Assembly (NCBI RefSeq): GCF_000745005.1
Contig: NZ_JQNB01000001.1
Span: 1,240,001 to 1,304,000 of the forward strand
Length of the DNA: 64,000 nucleotides
Reading direction: 5' to 3'
Source of the DNA: Luteibacter sp. 9135
GTDB lineage: Bacteria; Pseudomonadota; Gammaproteobacteria; Xanthomonadales; Rhodanobacteraceae
A program made the position numbers and the translations under genes. The notes under the pieces were generated by a model that saw only the letters and a program-made list of their open reading frames with translations, had not been told where the DNA came from and ran no database searches. Shown here piece after piece: positions 54,045 through 63,588 of this stretch; within the stretch, counting starts at the first letter, position 1, and each line of letters opens with the position of its first letter.

Positions 54045-55431
54045 GATATGGATCGCCGACGACGATCGCGGGGTGCGTTTCGTGCTGGCCGAGGCCCTGC
54101 GCGATGCCGGTCACAGCGTGCGCGAATTCAGCGCGGGCGATGCGGTGCGCGCGGCGCTGCACGAGAGTCGTCCAGCGCTGCTCGTCACCGATGTGCGCAT
54201 GCCGGGCGAGAACGGCCTGCGCCTGCTCGAAGACCTCACCCGGCGCAACATCGGCCCGGTAATCGTCATGAGTGCGTTCACCGATGTCGCCACCACGGCG
54301 GCGGCGTATCGTGCTGGCGCTGCCGATTACCTGGCCAAGCCGTTCGACCTCGACCGGGCGGTGGAGGCGGTGGGTCGCGCGCTGGCCGCCGCCCATGAGG
54401 AAGTCATCGCACCCGCGCCGCGCGAGGACGAACACGCGCTGCTCGGTGAGAGCACCGCCATGCGCGAAGTATTCCGCCTCATCGGCCGTGTCGCGGCCAG
54501 CGACCTCAACGTGCTGATCACCGGCGAGACCGGCACGGGCAAGGAATTGGTGGCGCGCGCGCTGCACGAGGAAAGCGCACGGCACGGTAAGCCCTATGTC
54601 GCGCTGAACACTGCCGCCATTCCGTCGGAGCTGCTGGAAAGCGAGTTGTTCGGCCACGAGGCCGGCGCGTTCACCGGCGCCACGCGGCGGCAAGCCGGGC
54701 GGTTCGAGCAGGCCGAAGGCGGCACGCTGTTCCTCGATGAAATCGGCGACATGCCGATCGGCCTGCAGACCCGCCTGCTGCGCGTGCTGGCCGGTGGCGA
54801 GTTCTATCGTGTGGGTGGGCGCGAGGCGATCCGCAGCAACGTGCGCATCGTCGCCGCCACGCACCAGGACCTGGAGGCGCGGGTGGAGCAGGGCCTGTTC
54901 CGCGCGGACCTCAAGCATCGTCTGGACGTGGTGCGCATCCAGCTACCGTCGCTGCGCCAGCGCAGCGGCGACATCCCCCTGCTGGCCCGGCACTTCCTCG
55001 CCCGTGCGGCGGCCGAACTGGGTGTGCCGCCCAAGCGTTTCTCGCGTGGCGCGATGAAGGCGGTGGAGCAGCGCGATTACCCGGGCAACGTGCGAGAACT
55101 TGAAAACCTCTGCCGTCGCCTTGCCGTGGTGGCGCCGGGCCTGGAGATACTGGCCAGCGACCTGGGCAGCCTGCCGGCGCGGGAGACGCGCGGCGTGGAA
55201 TGGACGGATGCCCTGCGCATCTGGGCCCAGGACGCGCTGGCGCAGGGCGAGCCCGATATCCACGCGCGTGCCCGCGAGGCGCTGGACAAGACCCTGCTGC
55301 AGGCCGCCCTGCTGGCCAACGACGGCCACCGGCAGCACGCTGCGGCGGCGCTCGGTGTCGGCCGCAACACCCTCACACGCAAACTCGGTGCGTCGCGCAA
55401 GCGGCGGCCGTCCAACGGACAACCCACATGA
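54037..55431 (+). CDS. ntrC: Nitrogen regulation response regulator NtrC (GlnG), sigma-54 activator
   Basis: The 464-residue protein has a receiver domain with Asp52 (L-L-V-T-D-V-R-M-P) and Lys101, a AAA+ domain with Walker A G-E-T-G-T-G-K-E (163-170), the sigma-54 loop G-A-F-T-G-A (210-215) and Walker B L-F-L-D-E-I-G-D, and a Fis-type helix-turn-helix at the end ([16 protein letters not shown]). ATG 54037 overlaps ntrB, and the stop overlaps the acetyltransferase ATG. Complete and probably functional. Confidence 0.95.
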   Translation: MTEIWIADDDRGVRFVLAEALRDAGHSVREFSAGDAVRAALHESRPALLVTDVRMPGENGLRLLEDLTRRNIGPVIVMSAFTDVATTAAAYRAGAADYLAKPFDLDRAVEAVGRALAAAHEEVIAPAPREDEHALLGESTAMREVFRLIGRVAASDLNVLITGETGTGKELVARALHEESARHGKPYVALNTAAIPSELLESELFGHEAGAFTGATRRQAGRFEQAEGGTLFLDEIGDMPIGLQTRLLRVLAGGEFYRVGGREAIRSNVRIVAATHQDLEARVEQGLFRADLKHRLDVVRIQLPSLRQRSGDIPLLARHFLARAAAELGVPPKRFSRGAMKAVEQRDYPGNVRELENLCRRLAVVAPGLEILASDLGSLPARETRGVEWTDALRIWAQDALAQGEPDIHARAREALDKTLLQAALLANDGHRQHAAAALGVGRNTLTRKLGASRKRRPSNGQPT

Positions 55432-55883
55432 GCCTCGACATTCGTCGCGCCGGTCCTGCCGACGCGGATAACCTGGCCCGCTGGAACACCGCCATGGCCT
55501 GGGAGACCGAGCAAAAACGGCTCGATCCCGCCACGGTGGCGCGCGGCGTGCGCGTCGTGCTCGACGAGCCACGCCGTGGTTTCTACCTCGTGGCCGAACG
55601 GGATGGCGTAGCCGTGGGTTGCCTGATGGTCACCTACGAATGGAGCGACTGGCGCTGCGGTGATTTCTGGTGGGTGCAGAGCGTGTATGTGGAAGCCGAA
55701 GCGCGCGGCACCGGCGTGTTCGGCGCCCTCTACCGGCAGGTGAAGGCGCTGGCCGAAGGCGCGGGGGCGGTGGGGCTGCGGCTGTACGTGGAGTACGAAA
55801 ACGAACGCGCCCAGCGCACCTACAGCGGGCTGGGCATGCAGCGCTGCCATTACCACATGTACGAGGCCCCGCTGGGGGATTGA
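55428..55883 (+). CDS. GNAT family N-acetyltransferase
   Basis: The 151-residue product has the GNAT plan: L-D-I-R-R-A-G-P-A-D-A-D-N-L at the start, V-A-V-G-C-L-M-V, the acetyl-CoA-binding strand-loop V-Q-S-V-Y-V-E-A-E-A-R-G-T-G-V-F, and L-Y-V-E-Y-E-N-E-R-A-Q-R-T-Y-S-G-L-G-M. It overlaps the ntrC stop by ATGA, so it is translated with the nitrogen regulators. The substrate is unknown; a small amine or amino acid would fit the context (inference). Its stop directly abuts the end of the opposing GGDEF-EAL gene. Confidence 0.9.
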   Translation: MSLDIRRAGPADADNLARWNTAMAWETEQKRLDPATVARGVRVVLDEPRRGFYLVAERDGVAVGCLMVTYEWSDWRCGDFWWVQSVYVEAEARGTGVFGALYRQVKALAEGAGAVGLRLYVEYENERAQRTYSGLGMQRCHYHMYEAPLGD

Positions 55884-58349
55884 TCAGCCGACCAGGAGGC
55901 GCAACTCGCCCGTATCCACGGCCGCGATGCGTGCCTCGAACTGGCGCGCCGATATGGCCTTGCCGAACAGGAAGCCCTGCATCTGCGGGCAGCCCGCATC
56001 GCGCAGGAAACGGGCCTGCTCGCCGCTTTCCACGCCTTCGGCCAGCACCTGCTTGTTCATGCCCCGGCCCATCGCGATGATCGCGCTGACGATGGCTGCG
56101 CTGTCGTTGTCCCAGGCCACGTCGCGGATGAAGGCGCGGTCGATCTTCAACGTATCGATGGGGAAGTGCTTGAGGTACGACAGGCTGCAATAGCCGGTAC
56201 CGAAATCGTCCAGGCTCAGCGACACACCCAGCGACTTCACGCGGTGCAACAGCCGGGCAATGTGGTCGCCGCCCTCCATCACCGTGCGCTCGGTCAGCTC
56301 CAGCTCCAGCAGGGTGGGATGGATGCCGCTGTCGGTGATGATGCCGCTGAGCGCTTCGAAGAAGCGCGTGTGCTGGAACTGCAGGGCGGATACGTTGACC
56401 GATACGGAGAGCGGTCGGTAGCGCCGCGTCCACAGCTCCGCCTGGCGGCAGGCTTCGCGCAGTGCCCACTCGCCGATCGGCACGATCAGTCCGCAGTCTT
56501 CCGCCACCGGGATGAACTGCTCGGGCGTATAGACGTCCACGCCGTCCACCTGCCAGCGCAGCAGCGCCTCGGCACCGACGATGGCGCCCAGGTCCACGTC
56601 CACCTTGGGCTGGTAATGCAGGCAAAGCTCGCCGCGCGCCAGCGCCTTGCGCAGTTCCACCTCGATCCGCACACGGGCGGCATTGCGCTCGTTCATGCTG
56701 GGATTGAAGAAGCGGTAGCCGTTGCGGCCCTGCATCTTCGCTTCGTACATGGCGGCGTCGGCGTGGCGCAACAACGACTCCGCATCCGCCGCGTCCTCGG
56801 GATACACGCTGATGCCGATACTGAAACTGATGGCCAGTGCGGCGGCGTCGACGCTGACCGCCCGGCTGCAGGCGGCCAGCACCTTCTCCGCCACGACGCT
56901 GGCATCCGCCGGGCCATCGATCACCGGCAGCAACACCACGAACTCGTCGCCACCCAGTCGGCTTACCGTGTCGTCCGCGCGCACCGCCGCGCGGATACGT
57001 CGCGCCACCTCCTGCAGCAGGGCGTCGCCGGCGGCGTGGCCCAGGCTGTCGTTGATCTGCTTGAAATGGTCGATGTCGACGAAGAGCAGGGCGGCACGCT
57101 GGTTGCGTCGCGTGGCCGCCGTGGTGGCGTACTCCATGCGCGATTGCAGCAGGGCCCGGTTGGGCAGGCCGGTCAGGGTGTCGTGGTGGGCCAGATGCGC
57201 CATCTTCAGCGCCAGCGCGCGCGTCTCGCTCACGTCGTGGAACACCACCACCCCGCCGACGACGTTGCCGGCATGGTCGTGGATGGGCGCGGCCGAATCC
57301 TCGATGGGGCTTTCGAAGCCATTGCGGTGGATGAGGATGGCGCCGGTGGTGAGGCCGACGATGGTGTGCCTCTCCACCGCGGCCCGCAGCGGATTGGCCA
57401 GCGGCAGCCCCGACACGGGCTCGCGCAGATGGAATACCTCGTCCATCGGCCGGCCGACCGCTTCCTGGCTGGACCAGCCGGTCATGGCTTCGGCGATGGG
57501 ATTGAGCGAGGTGACGACCAGGTTCGTATCGGTGGTGATCACGGCATCGCCGATGGACTTCAGCGTCACCTGCGCCAGCTCTCGCTCGCGGAACAGCGCA
57601 TCCTCGAAGGCCTTGCGCTCGGTGATGTCCTGCACCTGCGAAATGAAATACAGCGGCTCGCCATGTTCATCGCGCACCAGCGATGCGCTGAGCAGGCCGT
57701 GCACCGTGTGCCCGTCGCGATGCACGTAGCGTTTTTCCAGCAGGTACGATGGGCGGTCGCCGGTCAGCAAGGTGTCGACCAGCGCCAGGTCGCCGGCCAG
57801 GTCGTCCGGGTGGGTCACGTCCTGGAAGGCGGTGCTGAGTAGTTCGTTCTCGGTATAGCCCAGCATGCCGCATAGGGCGTCGTTCACCTGCAGCCAGCGG
57901 CCGTCCGGCCAGACCAGCGCCATGCCGATGGAGGCGTGGCGGAACGCGAGTGAAAAGCGACGCTCGCTTTCGCGCAGCCGCCCTTCGAGCAGCCGCCGGC
58001 TGGAGATGTCGGCGAGCACGATGGACACACCGATCGGCTGCCCGGTGTCGTCTTTGTCGAGGGTGAAGGTGGCCTGGGCGTACCGCCCCGCGGCATTGGA
58101 CATGCCCTGGTCGAAAAACGGCCGGGAGGCCAGCACCTCGCGTATCCCGTCGGCCATCAGCGCACCGATCGGCGCGGGCAGGGCATCGTCCGCGCGGCGG
58201 CCGACCAGCGAGGCGCCATCCGATCCCATCCACGCGAGGAACGCCGGGCTCGCATAGCGAAAGCGCGTATCGGCATCGATGTAGGCCAGCATCGCCAATG
58301 AGCGATCCAGGAGGTAGGCGGGCCAGTCGGTGGGATGATCGCTGTTCAC
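55884..58349 (-). CDS. PAS-PAS-PAS-GGDEF-EAL c-di-GMP turnover protein
   Basis: The 821-residue cytoplasmic protein has three PAS regions (about 10-120, 128-245, 255-375), then a GGDEF domain with intact G-G-D-E-F at 466-470 and RxxD inhibitory site at 457-460, then an EAL domain with E-A-L-L-R-W at 594-599, D-D-F-G-T-G-Y and L-K-I-D-R-A-F-I. Both halves keep key residues, so it could make or degrade c-di-GMP depending on signals. No membrane helices. It is the second c-di-GMP enzyme in this window and is unlinked to the borosin-like operon. Confidence 0.94.
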   Translation of the reverse strand: MNSDHPTDWPAYLLDRSLAMLAYIDADTRFRYASPAFLAWMGSDGASLVGRRADDALPAPIGALMADGIREVLASRPFFDQGMSNAAGRYAQATFTLDKDDTGQPIGVSIVLADISSRRLLEGRLRESERRFSLAFRHASIGMALVWPDGRWLQVNDALCGMLGYTENELLSTAFQDVTHPDDLAGDLALVDTLLTGDRPSYLLEKRYVHRDGHTVHGLLSASLVRDEHGEPLYFISQVQDITERKAFEDALFRERELAQVTLKSIGDAVITTDTNLVVTSLNPIAEAMTGWSSQEAVGRPMDEVFHLREPVSGLPLANPLRAAVERHTIVGLTTGAILIHRNGFESPIEDSAAPIHDHAGNVVGGVVVFHDVSETRALALKMAHLAHHDTLTGLPNRALLQSRMEYATTAATRRNQRAALLFVDIDHFKQINDSLGHAAGDALLQEVARRIRAAVRADDTVSRLGGDEFVVLLPVIDGPADASVVAEKVLAACSRAVSVDAAALAISFSIGISVYPEDAADAESLLRHADAAMYEAKMQGRNGYRFFNPSMNERNAARVRIEVELRKALARGELCLHYQPKVDVDLGAIVGAEALLRWQVDGVDVYTPEQFIPVAEDCGLIVPIGEWALREACRQAELWTRRYRPLSVSVNVSALQFQHTRFFEALSGIITDSGIHPTLLELELTERTVMEGGDHIARLLHRVKSLGVSLSLDDFGTGYCSLSYLKHFPIDTLKIDRAFIRDVAWDNDSAAIVSAIIAMGRGMNKQVLAEGVESGEQARFLRDAGCPQMQGFLFGKAISARQFEARIAAVDTGELRLLVG

Positions 58350-58424
58350 GTCGTCCCACTCTAGTCCGTCCGTCTACGCTTAACTATGCGAAGACGTCCT
58401 AATCGTGGGGCCGTACCGGCAGGG

Positions 58425-59552
58425 TCAGTGCAGCGCGGGTGCCGGGGCCGTCAGCGTGCCGTCGCCGTCCAGCATCACCCGGCCCAGGGTCTGCACTTCG
58501 CTGGCGGCACCGTAACGCTCGGCCAGCGTTTCCAGTAGCGGCACCAGGGCATCGGGTGCCAGCGGGTAACCATGGGCCAGGATGCGCGCCTTGCCGGGTA
58601 CCGGCTGCGCCACGGTGATCGCGGCCATGCCCAGGCCGGGCGCCTCGTGGGCATAGAGTCGCGGCGCCTCGGCCGCGGGATCGGCCTCGGCCAGCGCCTC
58701 GACCAGGTAACCGGCGGGGCCGGGCGGCATGCCGTCCATATCGAGGTGCAGGTGATGGGCCGCGAGCAGCGCCGCGTACTGGCGCAGCTCGAACAGGGTG
58801 CCGGCAAACTCGTGCGCGGCGTTGCCGCCCTTGTTCGCATCCCGGGCGAACCAGCCGGCGAGGGCGGGGATGCCTACCCGCCCCTCGGCGTAGCGCAGCG
58901 GCAGGCCCCGTGAGCCCAGCGCGGTTTCCTGCTTGTACGGCGTGAGCAGCGCGGCTTCCAGCATCGTCCACAGGGGGGCCAGGTTGACGTGCTCGTATTG
59001 CACGCAGGTGAGTGCCAGCAGGTCGTCGCGGCTGAGGTAGCGCGCGTGCTCCAGTCGCATGCCCAGCGTGCGCATCAGGAAGTCGGCCGTGGCCGTGCCG
59101 GCCTCGCCCTTGGCGGCCAGCTCGCGCTCCATCGCCTGCGACAGGTCCTCGGCCTGGTCGGCGGGTGCCAGCAGCATCCATGGCACCAGGCGCATCGGGC
59201 CGCCGGCGTAATGCGGGTCGGGCACCAGCGGCTGGGCGGGCATGTGCCCCTCGTGCGAGCCGAACGCCACCACGCCACCGGCGGTGACCACGCGCGGCAC
59301 GCGGCGGGCCAGTTCCTCCAGCGTGGCGAACACGGGGAAACCCGGACGGAGCAGCTCCACCCCGTCGAACAGCGCACCAGCCAGCGCGAAACGCGAGGCC
59401 TCGACGCCGGGCAGCAGGGTGCGCAGGTCGTCGGCCACCAGGTCGGCCAGGGCCTGCGCCTCGTCGCGGGTCAGCTCGAGCCGGTCGGGCATCTCGCCGT
59501 CGGCCAGCTCCAGGGCGAGGACGGCGGGGCAGGCGATCAGCGACTCGTTCAC
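58425..59552 (-). CDS. Conserved-looking hypothetical protein (375 aa)
   Basis: I do not recognise a family. The protein is mixed alpha/beta, has no signal peptide or membrane helix, and is acidic. Segments with conserved character are P-D-P-H-Y-A-G-G-P-M-R-L-V-P-W-M near residue 113, Y-E-H-V-N-L-A-P-L-W-T-M-L-E-A near 190 and A-R-D-A-N-K-G-G-N-A-A-H-E-F near 240. Codon use is like that of its neighbours, arguing for a real gene. It is divergent from the thiolase gene, with 157 bp between starts. Confidence 0.75.
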   Translation of the reverse strand: MNESLIACPAVLALELADGEMPDRLELTRDEAQALADLVADDLRTLLPGVEASRFALAGALFDGVELLRPGFPVFATLEELARRVPRVVTAGGVVAFGSHEGHMPAQPLVPDPHYAGGPMRLVPWMLLAPADQAEDLSQAMERELAAKGEAGTATADFLMRTLGMRLEHARYLSRDDLLALTCVQYEHVNLAPLWTMLEAALLTPYKQETALGSRGLPLRYAEGRVGIPALAGWFARDANKGGNAAHEFAGTLFELRQYAALLAAHHLHLDMDGMPPGPAGYLVEALAEADPAAEAPRLYAHEAPGLGMAAITVAQPVPGKARILAHGYPLAPDALVPLLETLAERYGAASEVQTLGRVMLDGDGTLTAPAPALH

Positions 59553-59709
59553 GGCGGGGATTTCCGAACGGCAAAGGAATGCGATTCTACCATCGGGGTT
59601 TATCGGGGTTTCCCCGGGACGGGATGCGGGTTAGCCTTGCCGATACGCGTTCGTCGGCGATCGTCGGCGTCCGCGATCCCTTCGCCTTCGATCCGGTCCT
59701 TTATAAAGC

Positions 59710-60996
59710 ATGGAAAAGACGCAAAAGCGTGTGGGTGTGGTCGGCGGCGTCCGCATTCCTTTCTGCCGCAACAACACCGCCTACGCCGACGTCGGCAATT
59801 TCGGAATGTCGGTGAAGGTGCTGGGTGCCCTGGTCGAGAAGTTCGGCCTGCATGGCGTCGAACTGGGCGAAGTGGCCATGGGTGCGGTCATCCGCCACTC
59901 GTCGGACTGGAACCTGGCGCGTGAAGCGCTGCTTTCGTCCGGCCTGGCGCCGACCACCCCGGGCATCACCTCGGCGCGCGCCTGCGGCACCTCGCTGGAC
60001 AACGCCATCGCGATCGCCAACAAGATCGCCACGGGCCAGATCGAGGCCGGCATCGCCGGGGGCTCGGATACCACCAGCGACGTCCCCATCGTCTACGGGC
60101 AGAAGCTGCGCAAGCGGCTGCTGGCGCTCAACCGCGCCCGCTCGTTGAAGGAAAAACTGCAGGTCGCCACCCGCGGCTTTTCGCTCAAGGAACTCAAGCC
60201 CTCGTTCCCCGGCGTGGCCGAGCCGCGTACCGGCAAGTCCATGGGCGACCACTGCGAGCAGATGGCGAAAACCTGGAAGATCGGTCGCGTGGAGCAGGAC
60301 GAACTGGCCCTGGCCAGTCACCGCAACCTGGCCGCCGCCTATGACTCCGGCCTGCTGGATGACCTCGTGGTGCCGTTCCGTGGCCTCAAGCGCGACGGCT
60401 TCCTGCGTGCGGAATCCACCCTGGAAAAACTCGGCTCGCTCAAGCCCGCGTTCGACAAGACCTCGGGGCAGGGCACGCTCACGGCCGGCAATTCCACGGG
60501 CCTGTCCGACGGCGCCGCCGCGGTGCTGCTGGCCAGCGACGAGTGGGCTGCGGCCCGCGGCCTGTCCATCCAGGCCTATTTCACGCATGCGGAAGTATCG
60601 GCGGTGGATTTCGTCCACGGCGAGGGCCTGCTGATGGCCCCGACCGTGGCGGTGCCGCGCATGCTCAAGCGGGCGGGGCTGACGTTGCAGGATTTCGACT
60701 TCTACGAGATCCACGAAGCCTTCGCCGCGCAGGTGCTGTGCACATTGCGTGCATGGGAGAACGACGACTATTGCCGTACCCGGCTGGGCCTTGACGGTCC
60801 GCTGGGTTCGATCGATCCGGCCAAGCTCAACGTCAACGGCTCCAGTCTCGCGTCCGGTCACCCGTTCGCGGCCACGGGGGCACGCATCGTCGCCACCCTG
60901 GCGAAGATGCTGGAAAAGAAGGGTTCGGGCCGTGGCCTGATCTCCATCTGTACCGCAGGCGGCATGGGCGTCACGGCGATCCTCGAACGTCCCTGA
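59710..60996 (+). CDS. Acetyl-CoA C-acyltransferase (thiolase, FadI/HADHB-like)
   Basis: The 428-residue product carries the thiolase active site: Cys92 in S-A-R-A-C-G-T-S, E-I-H-E-A-F-A-A-Q (His335, the HEAF form found in FadI and mitochondrial trifunctional beta subunits), G-H-P-F-A-A-T-G with His384, and C-T-A-G-G-M-G with Cys414. It should cleave 3-ketoacyl-CoA in beta-oxidation or run in reverse. No fadJ partner lies next to it in the window; a TonB-like gene follows by 22 bp. Confidence 0.93.
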   Translation: MEKTQKRVGVVGGVRIPFCRNNTAYADVGNFGMSVKVLGALVEKFGLHGVELGEVAMGAVIRHSSDWNLAREALLSSGLAPTTPGITSARACGTSLDNAIAIANKIATGQIEAGIAGGSDTTSDVPIVYGQKLRKRLLALNRARSLKEKLQVATRGFSLKELKPSFPGVAEPRTGKSMGDHCEQMAKTWKIGRVEQDELALASHRNLAAAYDSGLLDDLVVPFRGLKRDGFLRAESTLEKLGSLKPAFDKTSGQGTLTAGNSTGLSDGAAAVLLASDEWAAARGLSIQAYFTHAEVSAVDFVHGEGLLMAPTVAVPRMLKRAGLTLQDFDFYEIHEAFAAQVLCTLRAWENDDYCRTRLGLDGPLGSIDPAKLNVNGSSLASGHPFAATGARIVATLAKMLEKKGSGRGLISICTAGGMGVTAILERP

Positions 60997-61018
60997 TCCT
61001 GTCCGTTCCCGAGACCGC

Positions 61019-61582
61019 ATGCTCGCACTTCGTACCAGCACGTCCCTCAGCGCCCTCGGGCTCGTCATCGGCATTGCCGGCACCAGCTGGCTCACCGCCC
61101 TGACCTACGAACGGGCGCCGGCCACGCGGCCGTTCGCCGAAGTCGTGATGCCCGGCACGGGCCATGGCCTGCCGCGACCGACGGCCCGGTCGGCACGCAC
61201 CGATGTGGCGGATGCCGTCACGGAGAACCGTTCGTTGCGGGAGCGGCCCCGTGCTGCGCCGGTTGTCCGGCCGTCCGCCCCGCGCGTCGCGGCGACGCCC
61301 CGGCAGGCACCGAACGACCTGGTACCCGTCTACACCCCGTCGCCGCGCTATCCGATGTCGGCCTTGCGTGCACACCGCGAGGGCCAGGTGGTCCTCAGTG
61401 TCACGGTGACGCCGGAGGGTGGCGTGGCGGATGTCGCCGTGGGACGTTCCAGTGGCGACACGGACCTGGATCGCGCCGCCGAAGAGGCCGTGCGCAACTG
61501 GCGCTTCGCCAGCGCGGAAGACCGCGGGCCGCGCTATACCGCCGACCTGCCGGTGCGCTTCGAGCTCACCCGCCCCGACTGA
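61019..61582 (+). CDS. TonB-family energy transducer protein
   Basis: The 187-residue product has one N-terminal membrane helix (about 10-28), a Pro/Arg-rich periplasmic spacer, and a TonB C-terminal domain from about 105 (Y-P-M-S-A-L-R-A-H-R-E-G-Q-V-V-L-S-V-T-V, then A-A-E-E-A-V-R-N-W-R-F). It should couple inner-membrane energy to outer-membrane receptors, but no exbBD genes or receptor are adjacent. The domain is complete. Confidence 0.85.
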   Translation: MLALRTSTSLSALGLVIGIAGTSWLTALTYERAPATRPFAEVVMPGTGHGLPRPTARSARTDVADAVTENRSLRERPRAAPVVRPSAPRVAATPRQAPNDLVPVYTPSPRYPMSALRAHREGQVVLSVTVTPEGGVADVAVGRSSGDTDLDRAAEEAVRNWRFASAEDRGPRYTADLPVRFELTRPD

Positions 61583-61599
61583 TCCTCAGCGGCAGTCCA

Positions 61600-63555
61600 T
61601 CAAAGGATGCCCGCGGCCGATGAGCCGAAGGCCGTGATCATGCGCGTGTAGATCAGCTTCAGCGACACGTCCACTTCGGGAAAGTCGCCCACGGCCTCGT
61701 AGCAGTCGAAGAAGCGCGGGTCTTTCCAGCGCATCGGGATGCAGCCGGGCTTGAGCTGGTAGCTGGTGGCATAGCGGAACGGCCACAGATCGAAGAACGG
61801 CAGGCGCTCGGAGACGTCGCCGATGAATTCGTTGACCGACGACAGCACGGGAATGGTTTTCTGTCGCGGCCCGATCGACCACGCGTTCTCCGGGCGGATG
61901 TCCTGCATGATCGAATCGCGCAGGCGGTCGGAAAAACGCTTGTCGTAGATGATCACGCCCGATTCGGTGTTGTAGTGGTCCGAGCGCGGGTCGAAGTTGT
62001 GCGTGCCGACCATGGCGAAGGTGTCGTCCACCACGATCGACTTGGCGTGCAGCCCGAAGCGCACTCCCTCGGTCAGCAGCGGTGCCGGGCGGGATCGCGG
62101 CCCCTGGTGCGGACGGCGACCGCCGAAGGCCATGAAGCCGGCGGATTCCGAGGGCGCCGCCGCGGGCAACGCACGGCGGCCACTGCGCCGTCCCGACTTG
62201 CTGGCGCCGCTGCCGCTCCCGCTGGCGGTCAGCAGGGGGGGCGACGGTTCCTCGCCGGTCTGCCATTCCCGTGCGTCGGGGTCGCCATTGGCCGGGTGCG
62301 GCTTCATCTCGTAGATCTCGAAGCCGTAGTCGATCAGGTAACGCTTGCGATGCTTGTATGACATGGCATACACCGCGAACGCATCGGTGGAGGCCAGGGA
62401 ATTGGTCGAGACCACCACGCGCGGCGGTGACGGCTTGCGTTGCAGCGTGCTGAAGATCTTCTTCGCCGGCTTGCTCATCACCAGGTACGGCGTCTGCAGG
62501 ATCACCTCGCTGTGCGCGTTACGCACCAGGCCCATGATGTGGCGGGTGAGCGCACGCGCCTCGCGCCGTTTCGGCTCGTCGGTCTTGCCGGGCAGGTCGG
62601 ACAGGTATTCGACGCGGTTCATGCGCAACGTGTCGCGTTGGATACGGTCGGCGATCCACTCGGGGTCTTCCGCATCGGCGACGATGTCGACCACGCGCTC
62701 GGGATGCTCGTAGGTGGGCGTGACCCAATGGCGTGGGTCGTCGGTGTCGCGCACCAGTTCCTTGTTGACGTCGCGCAGGTGCGTGAGCTGCACGGCGCGC
62801 TTGTGGTTCCAGAACTGGGCGAAGCTGGCACCCATGGCCCGGGCGGCCGGGCCGCCGATCATGACGTCGCGGTCCACGTAGTCGAACGTGCCGTCCCAGT
62901 CGAAATAGCGATCCTCGTAGTTGCGGCCGCCGGTGATGCCGATGACGTCGTCCACCACGATCAGCTTGTTGTGCATGCGCTGGTTGAACTTGAAGAAGCA
63001 GCACACGATGCCCGCCGCGAAGGCCATCGGTGTGGTGTGAGCGCTGTGGAAGGTGGGGTTGTAGAGGCGGATCTCGAGGTGGTCGCTGGCGCGCGCCAGC
63101 CCGGCCAGCAGGCCGGCATCGCGGAAGGAGAACAGCTGGTCGGCCAGGATGCGCACGCGGACGCCACGGCGGGCCGCCCGCACCAGTTCGTCGAGGACCA
63201 GCTTGCCCGCGTCGTCCTGTTCCCAGATGTAGGTCTGCACGTCGATGGTCTGCGTCGCCGCGCGGATCAGGTTGATGCGCGCGGCCATGGCGGTCTCGCC
63301 GTCTTCCAGCAGCGTGGCCACGTGCACCGGCCGCGTGTCGGTGGACGCCGCGTCCGCTTCCCGGGCCGCGTCCACCAGGGTAGACGGCGCGGCGCAGTGC
63401 TCAGCCTCCTGGGCGCAACTGCTCTGCCGGTCCACCGTCAGCGCGACCACGGCGTCGGCCTTCCGGATGCGCTGTGCGGACAGCGAACAGCCCGAAACCG
63501 CCAGGACGGCGATGATGAGAAAGAGGAAGTGGTGGCGTCGCATGGCGGGGATCAT
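61600..63555 (-). CDS. Phospholipase D-family lipoprotein, cardiolipin-synthase (ClsC)-like
   Basis: The 651-residue protein begins with a lipoprotein signal (V-S-G-C, Cys23). It has two HxK(x)4D sites, H-N-K-L-I-V-V-D-D (His195, Lys197, Asp202) and H-A-K-S-I-V-V-D-D (His503, Lys505), as expected for a phosphatidyl transferase that joins two phospholipids into cardiolipin or hydrolyses them. Between them, at about 425-480, is a basic Gly/Ser/Arg-rich low-complexity insert unusual for the family. ATG 63555 is taken; an ATG four codons later is equally possible. The gene is convergent with the tonB-like gene. Confidence 0.88.
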   Translation of the reverse strand: MIPAMRRHHFLFLIIAVLAVSGCSLSAQRIRKADAVVALTVDRQSSCAQEAEHCAAPSTLVDAAREADAASTDTRPVHVATLLEDGETAMAARINLIRAATQTIDVQTYIWEQDDAGKLVLDELVRAARRGVRVRILADQLFSFRDAGLLAGLARASDHLEIRLYNPTFHSAHTTPMAFAAGIVCCFFKFNQRMHNKLIVVDDVIGITGGRNYEDRYFDWDGTFDYVDRDVMIGGPAARAMGASFAQFWNHKRAVQLTHLRDVNKELVRDTDDPRHWVTPTYEHPERVVDIVADAEDPEWIADRIQRDTLRMNRVEYLSDLPGKTDEPKRREARALTRHIMGLVRNAHSEVILQTPYLVMSKPAKKIFSTLQRKPSPPRVVVSTNSLASTDAFAVYAMSYKHRKRYLIDYGFEIYEMKPHPANGDPDAREWQTGEEPSPPLLTASGSGSGASKSGRRSGRRALPAAAPSESAGFMAFGGRRPHQGPRSRPAPLLTEGVRFGLHAKSIVVDDTFAMVGTHNFDPRSDHYNTESGVIIYDKRFSDRLRDSIMQDIRPENAWSIGPRQKTIPVLSSVNEFIGDVSERLPFFDLWPFRYATSYQLKPGCIPMRWKDPRFFDCYEAVGDFPEVDVSLKLIYTRMITAFGSSAAGIL

Positions 63556-63588
63556 AGGTGACCCGTCACAACGCGACGTGAGTGTCTG

